Positions 8,724 to 16,660 of a DNA stretch of 24,837 nt are shown here, piece by piece. Position 1 is the first letter of the stretch. Every line of letters starts with the position of its first letter. Source of the stretch: Sediminispirochaeta sp964394395 (lineage in GTDB: Bacteria > Spirochaetota > Spirochaetia > DSM-16054 > Sediminispirochaetaceae); contig CAYMWV010000030.1 of assembly GCA_964394395.1 (NCBI GenBank), positions 1 to 24,837 of the forward strand. The letters run 5' to 3'. The position numbers and the translations under genes are program-made. A model generated the notes under the pieces. It saw only the letters and a list, made by a program, of their open reading frames with translations. It had not been told where the DNA came from and did not search any database.

Positions 8724-9866
8724 TCAATTGCCCAGCAGGAACTGATCAAACTGGCTCTCCATCTTCTTTGGGATCATGATCTCCTGTATAGAGGAGAGGG
8801 CGTAGTCATCGGTCATGCCCGCCAGATAATCGGCGCACATCCGGTGGAAACCGCCATCATGGTCCTGGTAGAAGGGAGCCATTTTCCGTACATAATCACC
8901 GAAACGGACCGCCAGAAGGTTTCGCTCCTTCCGATACTTCTCCTCCTCAAGCTGGTAGAGTTGAAAAAGCTCCTCCAGATAAGCGTGGAGGGTTTTTAAA
9001 ATCCTTTCAAAATGGCGGTGGTAATCTGCCAGGAGGGGATTTGAATAGATCCACTGGTAATTGAACTCCTTCAGCTCCACCATCGCCCGGAACTTTTCAT
9101 CGGAGAATCCAATAGTGCCTTTGGCTCTACTGGTATCGATAAGGTCGGTAACCAGGGTATTGATAATCGCTCCATTTTCCCGGCCCAGCACCCCCATTGC
9201 TGCAACGGGCAAATCATCCTGACTGACAATCTTCAGTTGCAGGGCATCCTCAAGATCCCTCCCCAGATAGGCAATTTTATCGGCCATCCTCACCACTGCC
9301 CCTTCCCAGGTTGAGGGATAGTGCGCCCGGGCGGTCAGAGAATCGAGTTCCTTGATTTTTTCATCCGGAGAGATGGTTTGCTCAAACTTTTCTCCACAGT
9401 GACTGACAATACCGTCCCGCACTGCGTAGGTGAGGTTAAGCCCCTTGCCGTAGTGGATTAAATGGTCCACCACCCGGAGGCTGTAGAGCTCATGGATGAA
9501 TCCCCCCTTCTCCTTCTGGATATCTGCCATAATAGTCTCCCCCACATGGCCGAAAGGGGTGTGGCCCAGATCATGGCCCAGGCCGATGGCCCAGGCCAGG
9601 TCGGCATCCAGATTCAGCCCCCGGCAGACCGAGGCAGCCACCGATGCGACATGCATTACATGTTCAATCCTGGTACAAATGTGATCGTTTTTGGGGCTGA
9701 AAAAGACCTGAGTCTTGTGTTTAAGCCTCCGAAAGGGGTTGGAATGGATAATTGCAGTGGTATCCCTGAAGTAACGTCCCCGAAGGTCCTCCTCTCTGGG
9801 CCACTGCCGACGCTGCAGCTCTTCCCTGGGGATCCGGTTCTGAAAGCTGTACCCTTTTCCCATCAT
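8724..9866 (-). CDS. dgt: Deoxyguanosinetriphosphate triphosphohydrolase-like HD protein
   Basis: 380 residues. The HD-superfamily metal site is visible as H69 (TRIEHVMHV), H98-D99 (GLGHDLGHTPFGH) and D196 (RMADKIAYLGRDLEDAL). FRRLKHKTQVF near 45-55 and the GHDLGHTPFGHVGE core are diagnostic of the dGTPase family, which removes triphosphate from dNTPs. It shares an ATGA with the end of the aminopeptidase gene (first ATG 9866, a second ATG at 9863), with GGGAGG just upstream, so the two genes are translationally coupled. It is convergent to the nrd operon. A dNTP hydrolase beside dNTP synthesis genes fits pool balancing, though they are not co-transcribed. Substrate specificity within the family varies and cannot be read here. 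Confidence 0.92.
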   Translation of the reverse strand: MMGKGYSFQNRIPREELQRRQWPREEDLRGRYFRDTTAIIHSNPFRRLKHKTQVFFSPKNDHICTRIEHVMHVASVAASVCRGLNLDADLAWAIGLGHDLGHTPFGHVGETIMADIQKEKGGFIHELYSLRVVDHLIHYGKGLNLTYAVRDGIVSHCGEKFEQTISPDEKIKELDSLTARAHYPSTWEGAVVRMADKIAYLGRDLEDALQLKIVSQDDLPVAAMGVLGRENGAIINTLVTDLIDTSRAKGTIGFSDEKFRAMVELKEFNYQWIYSNPLLADYHRHFERILKTLHAYLEELFQLYQLEEEKYRKERNLLAVRFGDYVRKMAPFYQDHDGGFHRMCADYLAGMTDDYALSSIQEIMIPKKMESQFDQFLLGN

Positions 9867-11194
9867 CGTTCCTCCCGGGTGGACATCGTTGAGTGTGAAG
9901 GGGCTAAGTGAGGAGGAGTCATAAAGTGTTCCTTCAGAATCCGAGAGAGATGGAGAAGATCGGAGCTCATACAGCTCTCACGGATGGAGTGCATGGAGAG
10001 CATGGGTACTCCCATGTCCACCGCAGCAACAGGAATATTTGACGAAAGTAATGGGCCCACAGTAGAACCACTCTTCATATCCGACCGGCCGATCAATGTT
10101 TGCAGGGGCACCCCCGCCTTTTCTGCAAGAGCACTCACCCGGACAGCCCCATCAGCCCGGGTGGTGTAACGAAAGCTGGCACTTTTCTTGATTACCGGCC
10201 CCTTTCCCGGCAAAGGGGAAAAATCCCCATCATGTTTGCTGCGGAAATTGGGATGAACCGCATGGGCTCCATCTGCAGAAATGAGAAAAGAGCGGGAAAG
10301 GGCTCTCTGAAAGGGCTCTTCCGGGCAGCTGTAATTGCCCTCCCCTCTATCAGCTCCATAGATAAGGGAAAAAATGCGTCGCAGGATACCGGAAAGAAGG
10401 GCGGAATCCGCCCCGGCTTCCATTCTGCTGCCTATCTCTTCCCCATCCGCAAGAAACAGGAGGGAAGTCACATCCCCCGGGGGAGCCTCCAAAAGAGCAC
10501 TCAGCCCGGCGTAGCAGGAAGCAAGGTTATCAATTCTGCCGGAGATCAGATAATCGCCCAGCAGGGCCGGGGGCGCCGGGTCAAAGAGAAAAAGATCCCC
10601 CTGAAGGCTCTTCCATGCATCGGAGTAGTCACAAGCCTTTAAAAGCGCTTCCCATGATTCAATCCCCGGAAAGAGAACCTGCAGTTCCTCCTGCTCGTTG
10701 TAGTGATATCCCTTGTTCACCTCCCGGTTCAGATGGATAGCCAGGTTGGGGATAATACCAACTGGTCCGCTGCTCTGAAGAAGACGAGAGCAGAAACCTC
10801 CATTCTTATCGATACCGGAGACCAGTCCGGCACAGGAGAGCTCCCGATCCATCCAAGAGGAGATAATCGGGCCACCGTACAACTCCACCGGCACTCGAAA
10901 GTAGGGTTCCTTGAAGGTTCCAGCCCCCCATTTCAACTTCAATCCTGGACTGTCAGTATGTGCTGCTGCCAGAGAAAAGCCAGTTTCCACCGGATCACCC
11001 TGCCCCACCCGAAAGAGGGTGAGCATCCCTTGATTGCGAAGGAAGTAGAGTCCACCTCTCTCCAGATTCCAGGACTCCCCTGGATCAAGGCCAATAGCTC
11101 CTCCCTCCCGGGCTAAAAGCTCAGCTGCCTCTGCAGCATGATAGGAAGTTGGGGAGTTTTTCAGGTAAGCTGCAATATCGTTGCTATCTAACAT
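9863..11194 (-). CDS. apeB: M18 family aminopeptidase
   Basis: 443 residues, usual for peptidase family M18. The co-catalytic metal site motifs appear in order: AAHTDSPGLKLK (His, Asp), SGRIDNLAS (bridging Asp), FLADGEEIGS (catalytic Glu and metal Glu), ISADGAHAVHPN (Asp) and LSMHSIRE (His). The family removes N-terminal residues, often acidic ones, from peptides in the cytoplasm; no signal peptide is visible. No Shine-Dalgarno lies close to the ATG. Instead a promoter -10 ends only 6 nt before it, so the transcript may be leaderless. It is followed by dgt with a 4-bp overlap. The preference for aspartate over other residues cannot be judged from sequence alone. Confidence 0.92.
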   Translation of the reverse strand: MLDSNDIAAYLKNSPTSYHAAEAAELLAREGGAIGLDPGESWNLERGGLYFLRNQGMLTLFRVGQGDPVETGFSLAAAHTDSPGLKLKWGAGTFKEPYFRVPVELYGGPIISSWMDRELSCAGLVSGIDKNGGFCSRLLQSSGPVGIIPNLAIHLNREVNKGYHYNEQEELQVLFPGIESWEALLKACDYSDAWKSLQGDLFLFDPAPPALLGDYLISGRIDNLASCYAGLSALLEAPPGDVTSLLFLADGEEIGSRMEAGADSALLSGILRRIFSLIYGADRGEGNYSCPEEPFQRALSRSFLISADGAHAVHPNFRSKHDGDFSPLPGKGPVIKKSASFRYTTRADGAVRVSALAEKAGVPLQTLIGRSDMKSGSTVGPLLSSNIPVAAVDMGVPMLSMHSIRESCMSSDLLHLSRILKEHFMTPPHLAPSHSTMSTREER

Positions 11195-11200
11195 GCTTCT

Positions 11201-11230
11201 ACTATATATTCCTTCATATTGTTACGTCAA
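11201..11230 (-). promoter_or_regulatory. Promoter of the aminopeptidase-dgt pair
   Basis: On the minus strand, TTGACG (11230-11225) is followed after 18 bp by TATAGT (11206-11201). Five of six bases match at each box. The expected transcription start falls at or next to the A of the ATG at 11194. It is back-to-back with the promoter of the downstream plus-strand gene; the two -35 boxes are 5 bp apart. Confidence 0.55.
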
Positions 11231-11235
11231 ATCAT

Positions 11236-11264
11236 TTGAAATTAGAATAAAAAGCGATTATGAT
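11236..11264 (+). promoter_or_regulatory. Promoter of the REC-PAS-GGDEF-EAL gene
   Basis: TTGAAA (11236-11241), a 17-bp AT-rich spacer and TATGAT (11259-11264) form a near-consensus sigma-70 promoter. The start would be near 11271, leaving a leader of about 20 nt with GGAG at 11277-11280. The perfect 13-bp palindrome TCAAATCATTTGA (11227-11239) lies between the divergent promoters; its arms include the TTGA parts of both -35 boxes, so it may be incidental. Confidence 0.65.
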
Positions 11265-11291
11265 AGCTTATAGATTGGAGAAAATACTAAA

Positions 11292-13373
11292 ATGCGCAAA
11301 GAAAGAATACTGATTGTAGAAGATGAACGGATCATTGCACTCGATCTCCAACGGCGGCTTGTACGATTTGGCTATCCAGAGCCATTTCTTGCAGCCACCG
11401 GAGATGAGGCTCTGCAGCTTGTGGACCGGGAAAGGCCCGACATCATTCTGATGGATATCATGCTCAGCGGGGGGATCGATGGAGTCGATGCTGCCAAGGT
11501 AGTAAAAGAGCGGTACGGTATCCCTGTTATTTTTCTGACCGCCTATTCGGATGAGAAGACCCTCTCCAGAGCCAAGAAAGCAGAACCGTTTGGCTATATT
11601 CTCAAGCCTTTTAAAGAGAAAGAACTCTACACAACCATAGATATAGCCCTCTACAAATTCAAGGTTGATCAGGCCCTCAAGCGGCAGGAGCATTGGCTCT
11701 CGGCCATCCTTCACTCCATCGAAGACGGTATTATTGCCACCGGTAAGGAGGGGAAGATTCAGTTTATGAATCCGGTGGCAGAGAGCATTACCGGCTGGAA
11801 GGAGGAAGATGCGACAGAGCGGACTATGGAGATGGTGTTTCAAATTCACTACGGTCCTGACGGTGCTCCGGTCTCCTTCCCCGATCTCTTGACCGATGAG
11901 GATGAGAGTCCCTTTGTGTTTAAGGATTGTATCCTCAAAAACCGTGCGGGCGCAACGATCCATGTTGATGGAAGTCTGGCTGCGATCCGGGATAAAGATG
12001 GGATTCTGGACGGGCAGGTGCTTGCATTCCGGGACACCACCGAGATGCGCCGAATGAGTGAAACCATCAGCTACCAGGCTAGCCATGACACCCTCACCGG
12101 TCTTATCAACCGGGAAGAGTTCTCTGAATTGATGAAGGCGGTGATAGCCGATAGCCGCAGCACCGGGGAAGAAAACGCCTTTATCTACCTTGATATTGAC
12201 CAATTCAAGGTGGTAAACGATCTTTGCGGCCACACCGCTGGGGATGAGCTGCTTCTAAAAACCACCTCGGTTATCCGGGGGGTTACCCGGTCCAGCGACC
12301 TCTCCGCCCGGCTGGGAGGAGATGAGTTTGGGCTCCTTCTGACGGGTGCCAATATTAGCCAGGCTACCGAGATTGCCCAGCGCCTCCAATCGCGGTTACG
12401 GGAAACCAAACTGATCTGGGACAAGCACGTCTTCAATATCACCACCAGCATGGGTGTGGTGATGATTAATGGTCAAAACCAGGATATCCACGATGTCTTC
12501 GCCGCCGCTGATGACGCCTGCTACATCGCCAAGGATGCCGGGGGTAATAAGCTCAAGGTGTACGATATCGATGAGAACCTTTTCACAAAACGCCGGGGAG
12601 AGATGCAGTGGATCAGTAGATTGACCAAGGCGCTGGAAGAGGACCGGTTTCGCCTCTATTATCAGCCCATTGTCCCCATTAATAGAACTGAAGAGAGGAA
12701 GAAGTGCGAACTACTCATCCGGATGCTTGACCAGGAGGGCAACATTGTAATGCCCGCCGATTTTATCCCTGCGGCGGAGCGGTACAACCTGATGCCTGCG
12801 GTGGACAGGTGGGTGGTGCAGAACGCCTTTAGATCCTACAAACTACTCTCTGATGCCTTTGGGGAAGAGAAAAATCCCTGGTTTTTTACCATCAACCTGT
12901 CAGGGGCCTTTCTGGCCGATGAGACAAGTCTTGATTTCCTGGTCTACGGCTTTCAGGAGTATGATGTCCCACCCAACGCCTTCTGCTTTGAGGTGACAGA
13001 GACAGAGGCGATCAGCAACATGAAGAGCGCCAGCAGCTTTATTCTGGAGCTCAAGCGGATCGGCTCCACCTTTGCCCTGGATGATTTTGGAAGCGGCTTC
13101 TCGTCCTTCAACTACCTCAAAAGCCTTCCCATCGACTATCTAAAAATTGATGGGATATTTGTCAAAGATATGGATCAGGACAAGGAGAACCGGGCCATGG
13201 TTGAGGCGATAAACCGGCTGGGGAAGGTTATGGGGATAAAAACCATTGCTGAGTTCGTTGGATCGTCGGAGGTGCTGGCGGAACTGGAAAAGATAGGAGT
13301 CGATTATGCCCAGGGCTATCATTATGGAAAGCCCGCTCCTCTGGAAGGAATCCATCCCGAAGCCTTCAGATAA
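11292..13373 (+). CDS. Response regulator with PAS, GGDEF and EAL domains (cyclic-di-GMP turnover)
   Basis: 693 residues, cytoplasmic, no membrane segments. Receiver domain 1-120 with phospho-acceptor D55 (IILMDIM), acidic pocket E10-D11, T83 and K105 intact. A PAS domain spans about 136-245. The GGDEF domain at about 258-420 keeps its full GGDEF motif (342-346) and an RSSD inhibitory I-site (333-336) five residues upstream, so it should be able to synthesise cyclic-di-GMP with product inhibition. The EAL domain (about 438-690) has ELLIRM (E473) in place of EALLR, plus NLSG, EVTETE, DDFGSGFSS, LKIDG and QGYHYGKP, so its phosphodiesterase residues also look complete. Which activity prevails is unknown. 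No histidine kinase gene is adjacent, so the phosphodonor is elsewhere. GGAG lies 11 nt from the ATG, somewhat far. It is monocistronic or leads into aroK 69 bp on. Confidence 0.95.
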   Translation: MRKERILIVEDERIIALDLQRRLVRFGYPEPFLAATGDEALQLVDRERPDIILMDIMLSGGIDGVDAAKVVKERYGIPVIFLTAYSDEKTLSRAKKAEPFGYILKPFKEKELYTTIDIALYKFKVDQALKRQEHWLSAILHSIEDGIIATGKEGKIQFMNPVAESITGWKEEDATERTMEMVFQIHYGPDGAPVSFPDLLTDEDESPFVFKDCILKNRAGATIHVDGSLAAIRDKDGILDGQVLAFRDTTEMRRMSETISYQASHDTLTGLINREEFSELMKAVIADSRSTGEENAFIYLDIDQFKVVNDLCGHTAGDELLLKTTSVIRGVTRSSDLSARLGGDEFGLLLTGANISQATEIAQRLQSRLRETKLIWDKHVFNITTSMGVVMINGQNQDIHDVFAAADDACYIAKDAGGNKLKVYDIDENLFTKRRGEMQWISRLTKALEEDRFRLYYQPIVPINRTEERKKCELLIRMLDQEGNIVMPADFIPAAERYNLMPAVDRWVVQNAFRSYKLLSDAFGEEKNPWFFTINLSGAFLADETSLDFLVYGFQEYDVPPNAFCFEVTETEAISNMKSASSFILELKRIGSTFALDDFGSGFSSFNYLKSLPIDYLKIDGIFVKDMDQDKENRAMVEAINRLGKVMGIKTIAEFVGSSEVLAELEKIGVDYAQGYHYGKPAPLEGIHPEAFR

Positions 13374-13442
13374 GCGGCTGCCGGTTCTGACAGCGGCCGC
13401 CGCATTGGCTTTCTCTTTGGCATTGACAGAAACAGGGCTCCA

Positions 13443-14075
13443 TTGAATACTTCTTCCATGGAAAAGGATGCTTTTCAGCCTTCTCTAGATAGTTCGCTTC
13501 TTCTCACCGGAATGAAACACAGCGGTAAAAGCTCTCACGGAAAGGCTCTGGCCAAAGCCTTCGGGCTCCCCTTTATTGATCTGGATGATCTGATACTGGA
13601 GCTTTATCATGATCATGGGGGAAAAGAGCGGGATATCAGATCCTTTTACCGCAGTGAGGGTAAAGCACAATTCATGGAGTATGAGAGACTCGCTGCTGAG
13701 AGAGTGAGCGCCGAAAAGGTGGCGGCGATTGTTTCTGCAGGGGGCGGTCTGGCCGATAACAGGGCTGCCTTCGATCTCTTTACCGGTGATTCGGAACTGC
13801 CCTTTATTATTATTCACCTTTCGGTGGAGGAGGAAATCCTCTTTGAACGAATACACAGCGGCGGGATTCCCCCCTTCCTCAAAGAGAGGGGGGATTCCAG
13901 AGAAGCAGCTTCAGAGAGCTTCCACCAGCTCTACCTCCGCAGAGAGGCGATCTACCGGGAATATGCCGATATTACCCTGCCCCTCCCCGAAGAGTCGGAG
14001 AAAGAGAATCGCTCAATGATTATCACTGCGATTAGCAATTATTTGCGGGTCCCGGAAAGAGAAGAGACGCGGTAA
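13443..14075 (+). CDS. aroK: Shikimate kinase-like protein with altered substrate-binding residues
   Basis: 210 residues from a TTG preceded weakly by AGGG; the ATG at 13458 is an alternative giving 205 residues. The P-loop is GMKHSGKSS (23-31), FIDLDDLI (44-51) carries the shikimate-binding Asp region, and SAGGGLADN is the GGG shikimate loop. LRREAIYREYADITL matches the C-terminal R-x-P-L-Y-x-x-x-A signature. Shikimate kinase phosphorylates shikimate on the route to chorismate, and chorismate synthase follows 26 bp downstream. Two normally conserved shikimate-binding arginines are replaced: the FR of GExxFRxxE is FM (GKAQFMEYE), and the lid RPLL is PPFL (GGIPPFL). The protein is also longer than usual (about 170). 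It may be a divergent shikimate kinase or a related small-molecule kinase; aroK is favoured by context. Confidence 0.75.
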   Translation: MNTSSMEKDAFQPSLDSSLLLTGMKHSGKSSHGKALAKAFGLPFIDLDDLILELYHDHGGKERDIRSFYRSEGKAQFMEYERLAAERVSAEKVAAIVSAGGGLADNRAAFDLFTGDSELPFIIIHLSVEEEILFERIHSGGIPPFLKERGDSREAASESFHQLYLRREAIYREYADITLPLPEESEKENRSMIITAISNYLRVPEREETR

Positions 14076-14101
14076 AGCAGTTGTAAGCAAAGGAGATGCA
14101 G

Positions 14102-15157
14102 ATGGCGGGAAACAGTTTTGGATCCATATGTACCATTACCACCTTTGGAGAATCCCACGGAGCGGGGATAGGAGTTGTCATCGATGGTCTCCCACCGGGT
14201 ATCACCATAAGCGAAGAGATGATACAGCTTGATCTGAACCGCCGACGGCCCGGTCAATCTGGAGTCACTACTCCCCGGAAAGAGGCGGACCAGGTAAAGA
14301 TTCTGAGTGGAATTTTTGAAGGAAAGAGTACCGGAAGCCCTATAGCCCTTTTTATCGAAAACAGCAATCAGAAAAGCGGCGATTATGCCAAACTGAAAGA
14401 ACTGTTTCGTCCTGGCCATGCCGATTTCACCTACCACAAAAAATATGGAAATCGGGACTACCGGGGTGGCGGACGCAGCTCCGGCCGGGAAACCGCCGCC
14501 CGGGTTGCCGCAGGGGCCGTGGCGAAGGAGCTCTTGAAGCAGCAAGGGGTAAACATTACTGCCTGGACCCATGGGGCAGCCGGAATCAACTGCAATAGTG
14601 TTACTCTCGATGCCATCGAACAAAACTCCATGAGAGCTGCAGATCCGGAGGCGGCAAGGAAGATGGAAGAGCGGATACTGGAACTTGCCCGGCAGGGTGA
14701 GAGCGCCGGCGGAATAGTAGCCTGCAGAATCGAAGGGGTTCCACCAGGCTGGGGAGAGCCCCTCTACGACAAGCTTGATGCCCGCCTGGCATACGCCGTG
14801 ATGGGCCTGGGAGCAGTTAAGGGCGTTGAATTCGGCAGCGGTTTCACTTGTGCTGAAAAAACCGGATCTGAAAACAACGATCAGATGAGCAGTTCCGGTT
14901 TCCTTTCCAACCACGCTGGAGGAGTTTTGGGAGGCATTTCAACGGGCCAGCCGATTGAGTTCAGAATCGCAGTAAAACCTACCCCAAGCATCTCGCAAAC
15001 CCAAAACAGCATCACCCAGTGGGGAGAAGATACCTTGATCGAAATTGAGGGACGTCACGATCCCTGCATCTGCCCCCGGATTGTTCCGGTGGTGGAAGCC
15101 ATGGCAGCAATTGTCCTGGCCGATTTTTACCTCCTGGCAAGGCGGTATGGCATATGA
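14102..15157 (+). CDS. aroC: Chorismate synthase
   Basis: 351 residues. The ATG at 14102 is chosen: AGGAG ends 6 nt before it, while the in-frame ATG at 14096 abuts that site. All three family signatures are present: FGESHG near the N-terminus, GGGRSSGRETAARVAAGA in the middle, and RHDPCICPR towards the C-terminus, with RRRPGQSGVTTPR as the flavin/substrate loop. It converts EPSP to chorismate using reduced FMN, in the cytoplasm, as the last step of the shikimate pathway. It follows the shikimate kinase-like gene by 26 bp in the same direction, so the two probably form an operon. It ends convergent to trpB, with a repeat element between them. Length is normal. Confidence 0.97.
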   Translation: MAGNSFGSICTITTFGESHGAGIGVVIDGLPPGITISEEMIQLDLNRRRPGQSGVTTPRKEADQVKILSGIFEGKSTGSPIALFIENSNQKSGDYAKLKELFRPGHADFTYHKKYGNRDYRGGGRSSGRETAARVAAGAVAKELLKQQGVNITAWTHGAAGINCNSVTLDAIEQNSMRAADPEAARKMEERILELARQGESAGGIVACRIEGVPPGWGEPLYDKLDARLAYAVMGLGAVKGVEFGSGFTCAEKTGSENNDQMSSSGFLSNHAGGVLGGISTGQPIEFRIAVKPTPSISQTQNSITQWGEDTLIEIEGRHDPCICPRIVPVVEAMAAIVLADFYLLARRYGI

Positions 15158-15205
15158 GCGTGAAGGTTACCACAATTTTTCCCAGTCCCAGAAAGAGAAG
15201 CAACT

Positions 15206-15332
15206 GAGGCTGTCCCGCAACCTATTTTGAGTATCATGCACGCTAGATATAGTCTTGGGAAAAATGCAATAGCACCATATATAGTGGTTTGGACAGCCTC
15301 GATTCAGTGGGATTAATGTTGCGGGACGGCCT
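15206..15332. repeat. 127-bp element bounded by 15-16 bp inverted repeats (MITE-like)
   Basis: GAGGCTGTCCCGCAAC (15206-15221) is mirrored by GTTGCGGGACGGCCT (15318-15332), 14 of 15 paired. A second partner, GGACAGCCTC at 15291-15300, pairs perfectly over 10 bp with 15206-15215. The ends look like insertion-sequence termini. No coding capacity and no clear target-site duplication were found. It fills the gap between convergent aroC and trpB, and could also act as a terminator hairpin. Confidence 0.6.
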
Positions 15333-15340
15333 GAATTCAA
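15291..15340 (+). repeat. Dispersed 50-bp repeat, copy 1
   Basis: These 50 bases match 24743-24792 at 47 positions, in the same orientation, starting GGACAGCCTCGATTCAGTGG and ending GGCCTGAATTCAA. Similarity stops sharply at both ends. This copy is the right half of the inverted-repeat element 15206-15332 plus 8 bp beyond its right arm. Within it a unit of about 20 bp (GGAC-GCCT--ATTCA) is imperfectly repeated with a 33-bp period. Confidence 0.9.
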
Positions 15341-15375
15341 CGGCTCTGGCAGAAGCCGCCTGCGAGGGCCTCTTT

Positions 15376-16572
15376 TCAGCGAATCCCGTAGGTATCCACC
15401 ACGTAATCAATATCCTTATCTCCCCTGCCGGAAAGATTAACCAGGATCGACTTTCGGGCTTGCTGTTTGGCCAGTTTCATGGCAAAAGCCAGAGCGTGGG
15501 CGCTTTCCAGGGCGGGGATGATCCCCTCCTTTTTACTTAATGTGTAGAAGGCGTCCAGGGTCTCTTCATCGTTGGCCGTCTCGTAAACTACCTTGCCGCT
15601 GTCTTTGAAAGAGGAGTGCTCAGGCCCCACCCCGGGATAATCGAGGCCGCTGGCTATGGAGTAGACCGGGTCCGGTTCGCCCTTCTCATCCTGAAGCAGG
15701 TAACATTTGAAGCCGTGAATCACCCCGGGCTTTCCGTAGGTCATGGTTGCGGCGTGCTCACCCTTCTGCAGGGATCTTCCGGTGGGCTCCACACCGTAGA
15801 GGGTGGTATCTTCTTCATCAAGGAAAGCTGAAAAGATTCCCATGGCGTTACTCCCGCCTCCCACACAGGCCACCACATTGTCAGGCATCTCCCCGGTCAT
15901 CTCATAAAACTGTTCTTTCGCCTCGATACCCACTACCCGCTGAAAATCCCGGACCATCATGGGAAAGGGATGGGGTCCCACCACCGAACCAATGCAGTAG
16001 ATAGAGTTCTCCGGATCTTCCAGGTAGGCGTTGAAGGCGGAGTCAACCGCTTCCTTCAGGGTCTTCAGTCCAAAGGAAACCGGCACAACATTTGCACCTA
16101 AAAGCTTCATCCTCACCACGTTCGGGTGTTCCTTCTTGATATCAACCTCACCCATGTGAATCTCACACTCCAGCCCAAAGTAGGCAGCGGCAGTTGCCAG
16201 GGCCACACCGTGTTGTCCAGCTCCGGTCTCGGCAATAAGCTTCTTCTTCCCCATATACTTGGCCAGAAGCCCCTCACCCATGCAGTGGTTCAGCTTATGG
16301 GCACCGGTGTGGTTTAGATCCTCCCGCTTCAGATAGATCCGACCTCCCAGCTCATCTGAAAGGGTCCGGGCGTAATAGACCGGAGTGGGCCTTCCTTGAA
16401 AATGCTTCCTTATACTCCGTAGTTCGGAAATAAAATGGTGGCTCTTGCTGATGGAGTAGTAAGCATCGGTAATCCGATCCATCTCCGCCTGAAGATGCTC
16501 CGGGAGAAAGCTTCCACCGTAATCTCCAAAGTATCCTTTCTCATTCGGCTGCTCTTTGAAATAGTCGCGCAT
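15376..16572 (-). CDS. trpB: Tryptophan synthase beta subunit
   Basis: 398 residues; GGAG lies 7 nt before the ATG. The PLP lysine is K93 in HTGAHKLNH, the catalytic glutamate is E115 in AETGAGQHGVA, the phosphate loop is GGGSNAMG, and the C-terminal SGRGDKD completes the TrpB1 pattern. It condenses indole with serine to make tryptophan, normally in an alpha2-beta2 complex with TrpA. No trpA or other trp gene is adjacent: the 5' neighbour is the sugar operon, closed by a terminator, and the 3' neighbour is convergent aroC. It therefore looks like a single-gene unit with its own promoter. Its partner TrpA, if present, must be encoded elsewhere; otherwise it could salvage indole. Confidence 0.97.
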   Translation of the reverse strand: MRDYFKEQPNEKGYFGDYGGSFLPEHLQAEMDRITDAYYSISKSHHFISELRSIRKHFQGRPTPVYYARTLSDELGGRIYLKREDLNHTGAHKLNHCMGEGLLAKYMGKKKLIAETGAGQHGVALATAAAYFGLECEIHMGEVDIKKEHPNVVRMKLLGANVVPVSFGLKTLKEAVDSAFNAYLEDPENSIYCIGSVVGPHPFPMMVRDFQRVVGIEAKEQFYEMTGEMPDNVVACVGGGSNAMGIFSAFLDEEDTTLYGVEPTGRSLQKGEHAATMTYGKPGVIHGFKCYLLQDEKGEPDPVYSIASGLDYPGVGPEHSSFKDSGKVVYETANDEETLDAFYTLSKKEGIIPALESAHALAFAMKLAKQQARKSILVNLSGRGDKDIDYVVDTYGIR

Positions 16573-16614
16573 CGGGGTGCTCCTTTATTGGTTTGATCAT
16601 ATTTTGTTGAGAGT

Positions 16615-16644
16615 ATGATAACAAGATAGAGATGTTTCTGTCAA
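16615..16644 (-). promoter_or_regulatory. Promoter of trpB
   Basis: Minus strand: a consensus TTGACA (16644-16639) is followed after 18 bp by TATCAT (16620-16615), five of six matches; TTATCA with a 17-bp gap overlaps it. The start would lie about 35 nt before the trpB ATG. It sits just beyond the terminator of the sugar operon on the same strand, so trpB should be transcribed separately. No leader peptide rich in Trp codons was seen. Confidence 0.7.
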
Positions 16645-16660
16645 TAGTAACATTATATCT

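Noticed and set aside
11227..11239. The 13-bp palindrome TCAAATCATTTGA as a specific operator
   Set aside because: Its arms are mostly the TTGA parts of two divergent -35 boxes, so the symmetry is explained without a regulator.
11268..12233. A 321-codon open frame on the minus strand opposite the REC-PAS-GGDEF-EAL gene
   Set aside because: It lies entirely antisense to a gene with complete domain motifs, has no recognisable domain, and its composition is that of a mirrored coding strand.
13374..13442. GC-rich inverted sequence between the GGDEF-EAL gene and aroK as a terminator
   Set aside because: Only short interrupted pairing (GCGGC/GCCGC with a 17-base loop) and no adjacent T-run; read-through into aroK cannot be ruled out.
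14039..14914. A 291-codon minus-strand frame opposite aroC
   Set aside because: It is antisense to a gene with all chorismate synthase signatures; the predicted protein is low-complexity and resembles no family.
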